The translations under genes were made by a program, and so were the position numbers. The notes beneath the pieces were generated by a model that was not told where the DNA came from, made no database searches, and saw nothing but the letters and a program-made list of their open reading frames with translations. 41,824 nt of DNA, taken from an uncultured Muribaculaceae bacterium. GTDB taxonomy: Bacteria > Bacteroidota > Bacteroidia > Bacteroidales > Muribaculaceae. Shown here in pieces: positions 7,917-15,578 of this stretch. Every line of letters starts with the position of its first letter. Position 1 is the first letter of the stretch. The stretch is taken from NCBI GenBank assembly GCA_910578385.1, contig CAJTQV010000026.1, positions 1-41,824 on the forward strand. Reading direction: 5' to 3'.

Positions 7917-9178
7917 AGACTGCACTTACTTCACTGCTCATTATGATGTCGGTCATACCGGCTCTGCGCTGTGTGGCCGACACCGATACAGCTACAAAAA
8001 TATTCTCCCGACAGTTCCGCACGCTCAAGACTGAGGTCGAAGACAACTTCATGTCGCCTCCGGTAATCCGTCTCGGCACCAACGACCGCATTCTCATCTC
8101 TTTCGACGAAATCGGCGAGGATAACAGCTATCTCGAATACCGTCTGATACACTGCAATGCCGACTGGCAGCCGTCGCGACTGGTGGAATCTGAATACATC
8201 TCCGGCTTCAACTCTGCCCGTATCGAGGATTTCGCCTTCTCATCTGCCACGTTCGTGCATTATGTGAATTATCTCATAGCATTGCCTAACGATGACATGC
8301 AGATTCTTCATTCCGGGAATTATCTGTTGCAGGTATATGACCCCGATGATCCGGACGTTACGCTGCTCCAGACCCGTTTTCAGGTCTCGGAGAATGTGCT
8401 CCGCATTGACGGCGGTGTGACCACGCGCACTGACCGTGGCGTAAACGGGGAATACCAGCAAGTAGAGTTTGCTGTGGAATCGCAGGGGCTGGGCAATGTC
8501 AATCCTTATCAGGACTTTCTTGTGGAGGTCTCGCAGAACATGCGCGACAACACCCGTAGATTCGTGCCCTCACCGTTGCGCGTGGATGGCAGCCGGATTG
8601 TCTACGAACATCTGAATGAGCTCATTTTCCCGGCCGGCAACGAATACCGCCGTTTTGAATCGGTGAGCAACAATTTCCCCGGCATGCATGTAGATTCGCT
8701 GCGGTACATGGGCAGCAATTACCATGTATGGCTCAAGCCGGACGCAAGCCGTGCGTCGGCCCAGTACAGCTTTGACCGCACGCAGCATGGCCGATTCATG
8801 GTCCACGAGTACAACGCCACCGATTCAAGCATCGGCGCGGACTACATCACGGTTCACTTCCTGCTCGATATGCCGGAGATAATGGACTCGGAAGTGTATG
8901 TTGACGGCGAGTTCACACACGGCCTTTACAACGACTACAACCGCATGACCTACGACCGTGCCAAGGGGGTATACACAGCGGAGATTCCCGTAAAGCAGGG
9001 CGCGTACAACTATCAATACGTGGTGAAGCGGCGCATGAGCACTGACACGCCTGTTCCGGCTCCGATCGAAGGCAACAAGTTCGAGACAGGCAATGAATAT
9101 GGCGTGGCGATATATTTCCGTCCTCCGGGCGCGAGGGCTGACCGTCTTGTATCATTCACAACATTAACGAGCAATTGA
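7910..9178 (+). CDS. DUF5103 protein, type IX secretion system plug-like
   Basis: The N-terminus (MVKTALTSLLIMMSVIPALRC) looks like a signal peptide, so the product is exported. The body is all-beta with segments typical of DUF5103: YLEYRLIHCNADWQPSRLVESEY, FYNDYNRMTYD-type aromatic patterns near DYNRMTYDRAKG, and a YNYQYV motif near the C-terminus. To my knowledge this family corresponds to the Plug protein that closes the lateral opening of the SprA T9SS translocon; this link is from memory and could not be checked here. The length of 422 aa fits. The ATG overlaps the end of ung (ATGGTAA), implying coupled translation. The T9SS role fits the probable T9SS cargo genes at 30079-41575. Confidence 0.8.
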   Translation: MVKTALTSLLIMMSVIPALRCVADTDTATKIFSRQFRTLKTEVEDNFMSPPVIRLGTNDRILISFDEIGEDNSYLEYRLIHCNADWQPSRLVESEYISGFNSARIEDFAFSSATFVHYVNYLIALPNDDMQILHSGNYLLQVYDPDDPDVTLLQTRFQVSENVLRIDGGVTTRTDRGVNGEYQQVEFAVESQGLGNVNPYQDFLVEVSQNMRDNTRRFVPSPLRVDGSRIVYEHLNELIFPAGNEYRRFESVSNNFPGMHVDSLRYMGSNYHVWLKPDASRASAQYSFDRTQHGRFMVHEYNATDSSIGADYITVHFLLDMPEIMDSEVYVDGEFTHGLYNDYNRMTYDRAKGVYTAEIPVKQGAYNYQYVVKRRMSTDTPVPAPIEGNKFETGNEYGVAIYFRPPGARADRLVSFTTLTSN

Positions 9179-9182
9179 AAAC

Positions 9183-9767
9183 ATGTTACAGATTCAGCAT
9201 ACATTGGTCTCGCTCGACCTTATTGAGCGTTATTTTGTCTGCGACCTCGACGCATGTCTCGGGGCCTGCTGCATAGAGGGTGACGCGGGCGCACCCCTGT
9301 CTCCCGGTGAGTCGGAACGGATAAGTGAGGTTCTTCCTGATGTCGAGGAAGACCTTCTGCCGCGTGCGCTGCAGGAAATTCGCGACTCCGGAGTATCCTA
9401 CACCGACCCCGACGGCGACCTTGTGACTCAGATTGTCGATGGCCGCGACTGCGTTTTCACATGCTACGCACCGGGGGGCAAGTGCCTCTGTGCGCTTGAA
9501 AAGGCTTTCCGCGAAGGACGCATTGCCGATGTCAAGCCAATTTCGTGCCGTCTCTATCCGGTCCGTCTCAAGGAATATGACGGATTCACAGCCGTCAACA
9601 TGCACAGATGGAAGATTTGCCGTCCTGCCGAGACGCTCGGGCGCAAACTCGGAGTGCGTGCGTATGAGTTCCTTAAGGGGCCGCTGACGGCAAAGTTCGG
9701 CGAGGAATGGTATGCCGAACTTGAACTGACGGCACGCGAATATCTCAAGCAAAATCCCGGTAAGTAA
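9183..9767 (+). CDS. DUF3109 family cysteine-rich protein
   Basis: Small cytoplasmic protein of 194 aa with no signal peptide. The cysteine pattern is C20-x4-C25-x3-C29-C30, then CVFTC, a GKCLC motif and a late SCRLYP. This resembles the CxxxCxxCC metal or iron-sulfur binding arrangement of the YkgJ/UPF0153-like group, and the whole protein fits DUF3109. The biochemical function is unknown. It starts 4 nt after the DUF5103 gene and ends 14 nt before cls, so it is part of the same operon. Confidence 0.85.
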   Translation: MLQIQHTLVSLDLIERYFVCDLDACLGACCIEGDAGAPLSPGESERISEVLPDVEEDLLPRALQEIRDSGVSYTDPDGDLVTQIVDGRDCVFTCYAPGGKCLCALEKAFREGRIADVKPISCRLYPVRLKEYDGFTAVNMHRWKICRPAETLGRKLGVRAYEFLKGPLTAKFGEEWYAELELTAREYLKQNPGK

Positions 9768-9781
9768 CTAAAAGAAGGATT

Positions 9782-11212
9782 ATGGGAACAGTCAACTGGT
9801 GGGTCAATCTCATCTTGTTCATAGTTTACGCGATAACGATTCTCAGCTGCGTCATCGTCATCTTAAAGGAGAACCGGAACCCTATCCGATCGTTGGCGTG
9901 GGTTCTCGCTCTGATTTTCCTCCCCGGCGTCGGACTGATTTTCTACATCTTCTTTGGCCGGAGCCTACGGGGGCAGCATATGATCTCGCGCATGAACAAG
10001 CGGAAGATCATGACTACCATGGCCCCCCGGCATGTCAACCTCGACTCGCAGAACCTCTCGCGTGCCGACCGCAACCTTGTGAAACTCGCACGCAACCTGT
10101 CATCGTCGTTCTATACGGTCAACAACCTGATGGAAATCTTCACCACAGGCGAGGACAAGTTCACGGCCCTGAAAAAAGACCTCCGCGAGGCCAGACGATC
10201 CATCTACTTGCAATATTACATCTTTCTTGATGATACACTGGGGCATGAGATAGCGGAGATACTTATGCGCAAGGCCCGCGAAGGAGTCGATGTCAAGGTA
10301 ATCTATGACCATGTGGGCAGTTTCTCGGTGCGCAACAAGTTCTTCAAGATGATGAACCGAGCCGGTGTCGAGACTCACCCCTTCTTCAAGGTGACTTTCC
10401 CTCAGTTCGCCAACCGTGTGAACTGGCGCAACCACCGCAAGATTGTAATAATCGATGAGCGCATAGGGTACATCGGGGGCATGAACATCGCCGACCGTTA
10501 CGTTAAGAGCGCATCGAAAGGCTGGGGATGGCGCGACACGCATTTCCGCGTCGAGGGTGACATTGTAGAGTCTCTGCTTTTCTCGTTTGTCGTCGACTGG
10601 AATTTCCGCAATCAGGAACATCCCATGCGCTACCCGAAGACTCCGGAGGTGGATTTTACAAACACCGTCGGCATGCAGCTTGTCACATCCGGCCCGCTGT
10701 CGCAGTGGGACAACCTCGCCCTGTGCTTTCTGAAGGCCATCTCGTCGGCTACAAGGAGCATTTATATACAAACCCCTTACTTCCTGCCCACAGACGCTCT
10801 GAGGCACGCTTTAGAGGCTGCTGCGCTGTCCAAGATTGATGTCCGCATCATGATTCCGCGCCGTAGCGATTCGCGGATGCTCCAGTTCGCTTCTTTCTCA
10901 TATGTCACGCAGTGTCTGAAGGCCGGTATCAAGGTCTATCTTTATAACCCGGGAATGCTTCATGCCAAGGGTATGATTATCGACGACAACATTGTGACCG
11001 CCGGCTCAACCAACTTCGACTTCCGCAGTTTCGAGAACAATTTCGAGTGCAACCTTTTCATCTACGACAAGGAGATCAACAGCCGCATGCGCGAGATATT
11101 CTTCCGCGACATGGGCCAATGCACCAAGCTGACCTACGCCACATGGCACACGCGCCCCGTGCTTCAGCGCACCATGGAGTCGATAGTACGGCTCGTGTCT
11201 CCGATTCTGTAA
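9782..11212 (+). CDS. cls: Cardiolipin synthase
   Basis: Membrane phospholipase-D-family enzyme that condenses phosphatidylglycerol molecules to cardiolipin. Two N-terminal membrane segments (about 5-25 and 35-58) are followed by two catalytic HKD motifs: H218-K220-D225 (NHRKIVIIDE) and H394-K396-D401 (LHAKGMIIDD). Both are intact. The 476-aa length matches bacterial Cls. It is the last gene of the ung operon. Its stop lies inside an exact 22-bp tandem duplication, followed by a strong bidirectional terminator shared with rplQ. Confidence 0.95.
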   Translation: MGTVNWWVNLILFIVYAITILSCVIVILKENRNPIRSLAWVLALIFLPGVGLIFYIFFGRSLRGQHMISRMNKRKIMTTMAPRHVNLDSQNLSRADRNLVKLARNLSSSFYTVNNLMEIFTTGEDKFTALKKDLREARRSIYLQYYIFLDDTLGHEIAEILMRKAREGVDVKVIYDHVGSFSVRNKFFKMMNRAGVETHPFFKVTFPQFANRVNWRNHRKIVIIDERIGYIGGMNIADRYVKSASKGWGWRDTHFRVEGDIVESLLFSFVVDWNFRNQEHPMRYPKTPEVDFTNTVGMQLVTSGPLSQWDNLALCFLKAISSATRSIYIQTPYFLPTDALRHALEAAALSKIDVRIMIPRRSDSRMLQFASFSYVTQCLKAGIKVYLYNPGMLHAKGMIIDDNIVTAGSTNFDFRSFENNFECNLFIYDKEINSRMREIFFRDMGQCTKLTYATWHTRPVLQRTMESIVRLVSPIL

Positions 11213-11248
11213 TAAAATAAAGGTTCTTCTGTAATAAAATAAAGGTTC
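11205..11248. repeat. Exact 22-bp tandem duplication at the end of cls
   Basis: The 22-bp unit at 11205-11226, starting TTCTGTAATAAAA, is repeated exactly at 11227-11248. The first copy holds the cls stop codon; the second forms most of the left arm of the following terminator. It is probably a slippage duplication. Confidence 0.9.
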
Positions 11249-11273
11249 CGCCTTTCGGCGGAACCTTTATTTT
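11236..11273. terminator. Bidirectional terminator between cls and rplQ
   Basis: Perfect 17-bp arms (11236-11252 and 11257-11273) around a TTTC loop, with A-rich and T-rich flanks on both sides. It ends both the plus-strand ung-cls operon and the minus-strand ribosomal cluster. Confidence 0.92.
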
Positions 11274-11295
11274 ATCGGGTAATATACGTGTCTTA

Positions 11296-11790
11296 TTACT
11301 CAGCTGCAGGAGCCTCAGCCTCAGCTGCGGGAGCCTCAGCCTTGGGAGCCTCGGCAGCGGGAGCAGCCTTCTTGGAACGTGAGCGGCGGGTGCGGCCGGC
11401 CTTCTTGGTCTCAGCCTCGGCAAGAGCGTTCTCGTTGAAGTCAACGAACTCGATCATGGCCATCTCAGCGTTGTCACCGAGACGGTGACCTGTCTTGAGG
11501 ATGCGCAGGTAACCGCCGGGGCGGGTTGCGACTTTCTCAGAAATCACACCGAAGAGCTCCTTTACAGCCTCCTTGTTCTGGAGATAGCTGAAGACGAGAC
11601 GACGGTTAGAGGTGTCGTCGCTCTTGGAACGTGTGATGAGCGGCTCGGCATAGACGCGCAATGCCTTGGCCTTCGCCACAGTGGTGAAGATTCTCTTATG
11701 CATGATAAGAGAAATCGCCAGGTTGGACAGAAGCGCCTCGCGGTGTCCCTTCTTGCGGCTCAGGTGATTGAATTTCTTATTATGTCTCAT
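11296..11790 (-). CDS. rplQ: 50S ribosomal protein L17
   Basis: Large-subunit protein lining the exit-tunnel side of the 50S. The core (MRHNKKFNHLSRKKGHREALLSNLA, residues 1-~115) is standard. The last ~35 residues form a basic linker (RTRRSRSKK) and a low-complexity tail of Ala, Glu and Pro (AAEAPKAEAP repeats). The 164-aa length therefore exceeds the ~120-130 aa of many bacterial L17s; C-terminal extensions of this kind are common in Bacteroidetes. It is the last gene of the ribosomal cluster, 8 nt after rpoA. Confidence 0.97.
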   Translation of the reverse strand: MRHNKKFNHLSRKKGHREALLSNLAISLIMHKRIFTTVAKAKALRVYAEPLITRSKSDDTSNRRLVFSYLQNKEAVKELFGVISEKVATRPGGYLRILKTGHRLGDNAEMAMIEFVDFNENALAEAETKKAGRTRRSRSKKAAPAAEAPKAEAPAAEAEAPAAE

Positions 11791-11798
11791 TGTGCGAT

Positions 11799-12797
11799 TT
11801 AGTCTTTGTCTAATTTATATTTCGAAATATCCATTCCAAAGGAAAGATTGTATTTCTCAAGCAGCTCGTCGAGCTCCGAGAGAGACTTCTTTCCGAAGTT
11901 TTTGAACTTGAGCAGGTCGTTCTTGTTGAAGACAACCAGTTCGCCGAGAGTCTCGACCTCCGCGCTCTTCAGACAGTTGAGCGCGCGGACGGAGAGATCC
12001 AGGTCGACGAGCTTGCTCTTCAGGAGCTGGCGCATGTGGAGTACCTCCTCGTCGAACTCCTCGGGAGTGTCCTCCTGCGGAGTCTCGAGAGTGATCTTCT
12101 CATCGCTGAACATCATGAAATGCTGGATGAGGATCTTGGCAGCCTCCTTGAGCGCGTCCTTGGGCAGAATCGAGCCGTCGGTGGTGACCTCAATCAGAAG
12201 TTTCTCATAGTCGGTCTTCTGCTCCACACGATAGTTCTCGACAGCATACTTCACGTTCTTTACAGGAGTGTAGATGGAGTCGATTGCAATCGTGTTGGCG
12301 CTGGCGCCCGCGAGCATCTCGCGGTTCTCGTCAGCCGGCACCCAGCCGCGGCCCTTGTTGATGGAGTATTCCATCTCGAAGCCCTGGTCCGGGTCGAGGT
12401 GACAAATTACCAGTTCGGGATTGAGAACCTCGAATCCCGAGAGAACCTTGCCTAAGTCACCAGCCGTAAACACATCTGTTCCCTCCACTTTGACCGTAGC
12501 GGACTCGGCGTTGTGGTCCTCGGTCACCTGCTTGAACCGGATCTGCTTGAGGTTGAGGATGATGTTGGTTACATCTTCCTTAACACCGGGAATCGTGTCC
12601 AGCTCATGAGCCACACCGCTGATGCGGATGGAGTTGATGGCAAAACCTCCGAGCGACGAAAGAAGAATTCGTCTCAGAGCGTTGCCGATGGTCTGGCCGT
12701 AACCCGGCTCAAGGGGACGGAACTCGAACTTTCCGAACGAGTTGTCGGCCTCAAGCATGATGACCTTGTCGGGTTTCTGAAATGCTAAAATTGGCAT
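11799..12797 (-). CDS. rpoA: DNA-directed RNA polymerase subunit alpha
   Basis: Scaffold for RNA polymerase assembly. The N-terminal domain (about 1-235) has the expected EPGYGQTIGNALRRILLSS motif for dimerisation. The C-terminal domain (about 260-325; DLSVRALNCLKSAEVETLGELV and KFKNFGKKSLSEL) contacts DNA and activators. 332 aa, normal length. It lies between rpsD and rplQ as in the usual alpha operon. Confidence 0.98.
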   Translation of the reverse strand: MPILAFQKPDKVIMLEADNSFGKFEFRPLEPGYGQTIGNALRRILLSSLGGFAINSIRISGVAHELDTIPGVKEDVTNIILNLKQIRFKQVTEDHNAESATVKVEGTDVFTAGDLGKVLSGFEVLNPELVICHLDPDQGFEMEYSINKGRGWVPADENREMLAGASANTIAIDSIYTPVKNVKYAVENYRVEQKTDYEKLLIEVTTDGSILPKDALKEAAKILIQHFMMFSDEKITLETPQEDTPEEFDEEVLHMRQLLKSKLVDLDLSVRALNCLKSAEVETLGELVVFNKNDLLKFKNFGKKSLSELDELLEKYNLSFGMDISKYKLDKD

Positions 12798-12814
12798 GGG
12801 TATCTTAGTGTTTA

Positions 12815-13420
12815 TTATTTAGAATAGAGCTCGACGATAAGCTGCTCCTTGATTGTCTCGGGGATGTCCTCACGCTGCGGCATGTGAAGGAACTTGCCGC
12901 CCATGATAGAGTTGTCCCACTCGATCCAGGGATATTTGCTGTGGTTGAAACCTGCCACGCAGTCGGCGATAACCTCAAGCGATTTCGATTTCTCACGGAC
13001 AGTGACCACATCGCCGGGCATAACGCGATACGAAGGAATGTTCACGTTCTTGCCGTTGACATTGATGTGCTTGTGGAGCACGAGCTGGCGTGCGGCGGGG
13101 CGGCTGGGTGCGAGACCGAGACGGTATACAACGTTGTCCAGACGGCTCTCCAGAAGCTGGAGAAGAACCTCACCGGTAATGCCCTTGGTGCGCTCGGCCT
13201 TCTCGAAGAGATTGCGGAACTGACGCTCAAGCACGCCGTAGGTGTATTTTGCTTTCTGCTTCTCGCGCAGCTGAGTGCCATACTCAGAAGTTTTCTTGCG
13301 GCGGTTCTGGCCATGCTGTCCCGGGGGATAGTTTCTTTTTGCAAAAACCTTGTCCTCGCCGAAAATAGGCTCGCCGAACTTACGCGCGATTTTTGTTTTT
13401 GGTCCTGTGTATCTTGCCAT
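12815..13420 (-). CDS. rpsD: 30S ribosomal protein S4
   Basis: Primary 16S rRNA binder that nucleates 30S assembly. MARYTGPKTKIARKFGEPIFG is the typical N-terminus. The S4 RNA-binding domain is at about 90-155 (SRLDNVVYRLGLAPSRPAARQLVLHKHINVNG). There is no N-terminal zinc-finger cysteine set, so this is the zinc-free type. 201 aa. A 149-nt spacer with a hairpin separates it from rpsK upstream. Confidence 0.98.
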   Translation of the reverse strand: MARYTGPKTKIARKFGEPIFGEDKVFAKRNYPPGQHGQNRRKKTSEYGTQLREKQKAKYTYGVLERQFRNLFEKAERTKGITGEVLLQLLESRLDNVVYRLGLAPSRPAARQLVLHKHINVNGKNVNIPSYRVMPGDVVTVREKSKSLEVIADCVAGFNHSKYPWIEWDNSIMGGKFLHMPQREDIPETIKEQLIVELYSK

Positions 13421-13471
13421 TATTTTCTTTCTTTTTGCTTATCCGCTGAGAATGTCCCTTAGCGCAGCCGC

Positions 13472-13501
13472 GACCGTCGAGAGAAAGTGCAAGTGACGGT
13501 C
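13472..13501 (-). promoter_or_regulatory. Hairpin in the rpsK-rpsD spacer
   Basis: The spacer 13421-13569 is 149 nt, much longer than most gaps in this cluster. It holds a 7-bp perfect inverted repeat (GACCGTC at 13472-13478, GACGGTC at 13495-13501). No good minus-strand promoter was found. S4 controls its own synthesis through leader RNA in other bacteria, so a feedback site is possible but unproven. Confidence 0.4.
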
Positions 13502-13569
13502 TTTCGCATTCAGGACAACTCGTTCCGGACTATAATTTCAGAATAACTGTATCTTTGAAAAAATTCCGG

Positions 13570-13959
13570 TTAGACTCTTCTTCTCTTGGGAGGACGGCAA
13601 CCGTTGTGCGGAAGCGGAGTCACGTCTACGATCTCCGTTACCTCGATGCCGCTCTGGTGAACGAAACGGATAGCGGCCTCACGACCGTTGCCCGGACCCT
13701 TCACGTAAGCCTTTACTTTGCGCAGGCCGAGGTCATATGCAACCTTGGCGCAATCCTGCGCTGCCATCTGGGCTGCGTAGGGAGTGTTCTTCTTGGAGCC
13801 TCTGAAGCCCATCTTGCCCGCAGACGACCAGGAGATGACCTGACCCTCCTCGTTGGCAAGACACACAATGATGTTGTTGAAAGAGCTATGCACATGCAGC
13901 TGGCCACTTGCACCAACCTTGACATTCCTCTTTTTTGCTGCGACTGTCTTTTTTGCCAT
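13570..13959 (-). CDS. rpsK: 30S ribosomal protein S11
   Basis: 30S platform protein near the mRNA exit. The conserved segments QLHVHSSFNNIIVCLANEEGQVISWSSAGKMGFRGSKKNTPYAAQ and the C-terminal VTPLPHNGCRPPKRRRV are present. 129 aa, normal. It lies 11 nt after rpsM on the minus strand. Confidence 0.98.
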   Translation of the reverse strand: MAKKTVAAKKRNVKVGASGQLHVHSSFNNIIVCLANEEGQVISWSSAGKMGFRGSKKNTPYAAQMAAQDCAKVAYDLGLRKVKAYVKGPGNGREAAIRFVHQSGIEVTEIVDVTPLPHNGCRPPKRRRV

Positions 13960-13970
13960 ACTTTATTTTG

Positions 13971-14351
13971 TTATTTAGTAGCTTTCTTCTTGTTAGCGAC
14001 TGTTTTCTTGCGTCCCTTGCGTGTGCGGGCGTTGTTCTTGGTGCTCTGGCCACGCACGGGAAGTCCGAGACGGTGACGGATGCCACGGTAGCAGCCGATA
14101 TCCATCAGTCGCTTGATGTTGAGCTGAATCTCGGTGCGAAGGTCACCCTCCACCTTGTAGTCACGCTGGATAACCTCACGAACGGCGGCTGCCTGATCGT
14201 CTGTCCAGTCCTTCACTTTGATGTCGCCATCCACGCCGGCCTTGTCCAGGACGGTTTTGGCTGCGCTGCGACCGATTCCGTAGATGTAGGTCAGCGCGAT
14301 CTCTCCTCTTTTGTTCTGCGGCAAATCTACGCCGACAATTCTTACTGCCAT
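13971..14351 (-). CDS. rpsM: 30S ribosomal protein S13
   Basis: 30S head protein that contacts the P-site tRNA and the bridge to the 50S. MAVRIVGVDLPQNKRGEIALTYIYGIG at the N-terminus and the basic tail RGQSTKNNARTRKGRKKTVANKK are typical. 126 aa. It follows rpmJ by 37 nt. Confidence 0.98.
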   Translation of the reverse strand: MAVRIVGVDLPQNKRGEIALTYIYGIGRSAAKTVLDKAGVDGDIKVKDWTDDQAAAVREVIQRDYKVEGDLRTEIQLNIKRLMDIGCYRGIRHRLGLPVRGQSTKNNARTRKGRKKTVANKKKATK

Positions 14352-14388
14352 ATTGCTTGCTTAGAATTTTTTTGCAAAGGTAATAAAA

Positions 14389-14505
14389 TTATCCTTGACG
14401 TGTTTTAAATTTTGGATTTTTCTTGTTGATTACGTATAATCTACCCTTCCGGCGTACGATTTTGCTGTCGGGAGTGCGCTTTTTTACGGATGCTCTAACT
14501 TTCAT
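14389..14505 (-). CDS. rpmJ: 50S ribosomal protein L36, cysteine-free form
   Basis: A 38-codon gene in the gap between infA and rpsM. The product begins MKVRASVKKRTPDSKIVRRK and ends KFKTRQG, clearly L36. The zinc-ribbon residues of the usual form (CxxC, third Cys and His) are all replaced, so this is the zinc-independent type. Its place between infA and rpsM is the classical one. Confidence 0.95.
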   Translation of the reverse strand: MKVRASVKKRTPDSKIVRRKGRLYVINKKNPKFKTRQG

Positions 14506-14518
14506 ATCGAGTTTTGTT

Positions 14519-14737
14519 TTATTTGTATCTGAATGAAATCCTGCCCTTGCTCAGGTCGTAGGGAGACATCTCTACCTTTACCTTGTCGCCGGGAAGAATC
14601 TTGATGTAGTGCATTCTCATCTTGCCTGAGATGTGGGCTGTGATTTCATGCCCGTTCTCAAGCTCGACCTTGAACATTGCATTCGACAATGCTTCGAGAA
14701 TCACACCGTCTTGTTCGATTGCTGCCTGTTTTGCCAT
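14519..14737 (-). CDS. infA: Translation initiation factor IF-1
   Basis: Small OB-fold factor occupying the A site during initiation. MAKQAAIEQDGVILEALSNAMFKVELENGHEI and the conserved ending MSPYDLSKGRISFRYK are diagnostic. 72 aa, exact family length. It lies between map and rpmJ in the cluster. Confidence 0.98.
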   Translation of the reverse strand: MAKQAAIEQDGVILEALSNAMFKVELENGHEITAHISGKMRMHYIKILPGDKVKVEMSPYDLSKGRISFRYK

Positions 14738-14774
14738 TTTGACTCTGTAGGTTTTTCTGTTGTTTGTTTGATTG

Positions 14775-15554
14775 TCACCTGTTCTCCTGAAGCGCCGCCT
14801 CGATGTAGTCGAAGGTGGTCAGAATCTCGGGTACGTCATCGGTTATGAGTATCGTGTGCTCATAGTGGGCCGACGGCTTGCGGTCGCGTGTGCGGCACTC
14901 CCAGCCGTTCTGCGCTATGACGATATTCTTGCTTCCGAGGTTGATCATCGGTTCTATGCAGATGGTCATGCCGGGTTTGAGCACCGGACCGATTCCGCGG
15001 CGTCCGTAGTTGGGCACCTCGGGATCCTCGTGCATGCTCTTGCCGATTCCATGACCGCACATCTCGCGGACCACGCTGTAACCGCGTCGCTCCACGTATG
15101 TCTGCACGGCATTCGATATGTCACCGATACGCTTGCCGGCCTTGGCGGCCTCGATGCCCTTGTAGAGCGATTCGCGCGTGGTGGTGAGCAATGCCTTTGT
15201 CTTCTCATCAACCTCGCCGACAGCGAACGTGTAGCAGCTGTCGCCGTTGAAGCCGTTGAGTTCCGTCACACAGTCTGTTCCTACTATGTCACCCTCACGG
15301 AGGGTATAGTTCGAGGGGAAGCCATGCACCACGGTCTCGTTGACCTCGATGCAGAGTGTGCCGGGAAATCCATGATAACCGAGGCAAGCGGGTTTACCCC
15401 CGTTGTCGAGGATAAACTCCCTTGCGATCGTATCGAGTTTAAGAGTGGTGACGCCGGGCTTCACCCATTTCGCCACCTCGCCGAGCGTGCGGCTTACGAG
15501 GTCGCATGCCGCGCGTGTCAGCTCTATCTCTTCAGGTGTCTTGATAAAAATCAT
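14775..15554 (-). CDS. map: Type I methionine aminopeptidase
   Basis: Removes the initiator methionine from new proteins. The metal ligands of the family are visible: two aspartates in VGTDCVTELNGFNGDSC, the histidine in MCGHGIGKSMHEDP, the glutamate in ICIEPMI and the last glutamate in HYEHTILI. 259 aa without an N-terminal zinc extension, as in the E. coli type. It lies 24 nt after secY; adk, which often sits between them, is absent. Confidence 0.97.
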   Translation of the reverse strand: MIFIKTPEEIELTRAACDLVSRTLGEVAKWVKPGVTTLKLDTIAREFILDNGGKPACLGYHGFPGTLCIEVNETVVHGFPSNYTLREGDIVGTDCVTELNGFNGDSCYTFAVGEVDEKTKALLTTTRESLYKGIEAAKAGKRIGDISNAVQTYVERRGYSVVREMCGHGIGKSMHEDPEVPNYGRRGIGPVLKPGMTICIEPMINLGSKNIVIAQNGWECRTRDRKPSAHYEHTILITDDVPEILTTFDYIEAALQENR

Positions 15555-15578
15555 CTTACGACTGAAAAATCACTTCTG

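Noticed and set aside
13549..13556. TATCTTTG in the rpsK-rpsD spacer as a promoter
   Set aside because: It is on the plus strand, opposite to all genes there, and has no TTTG at the proper distance.
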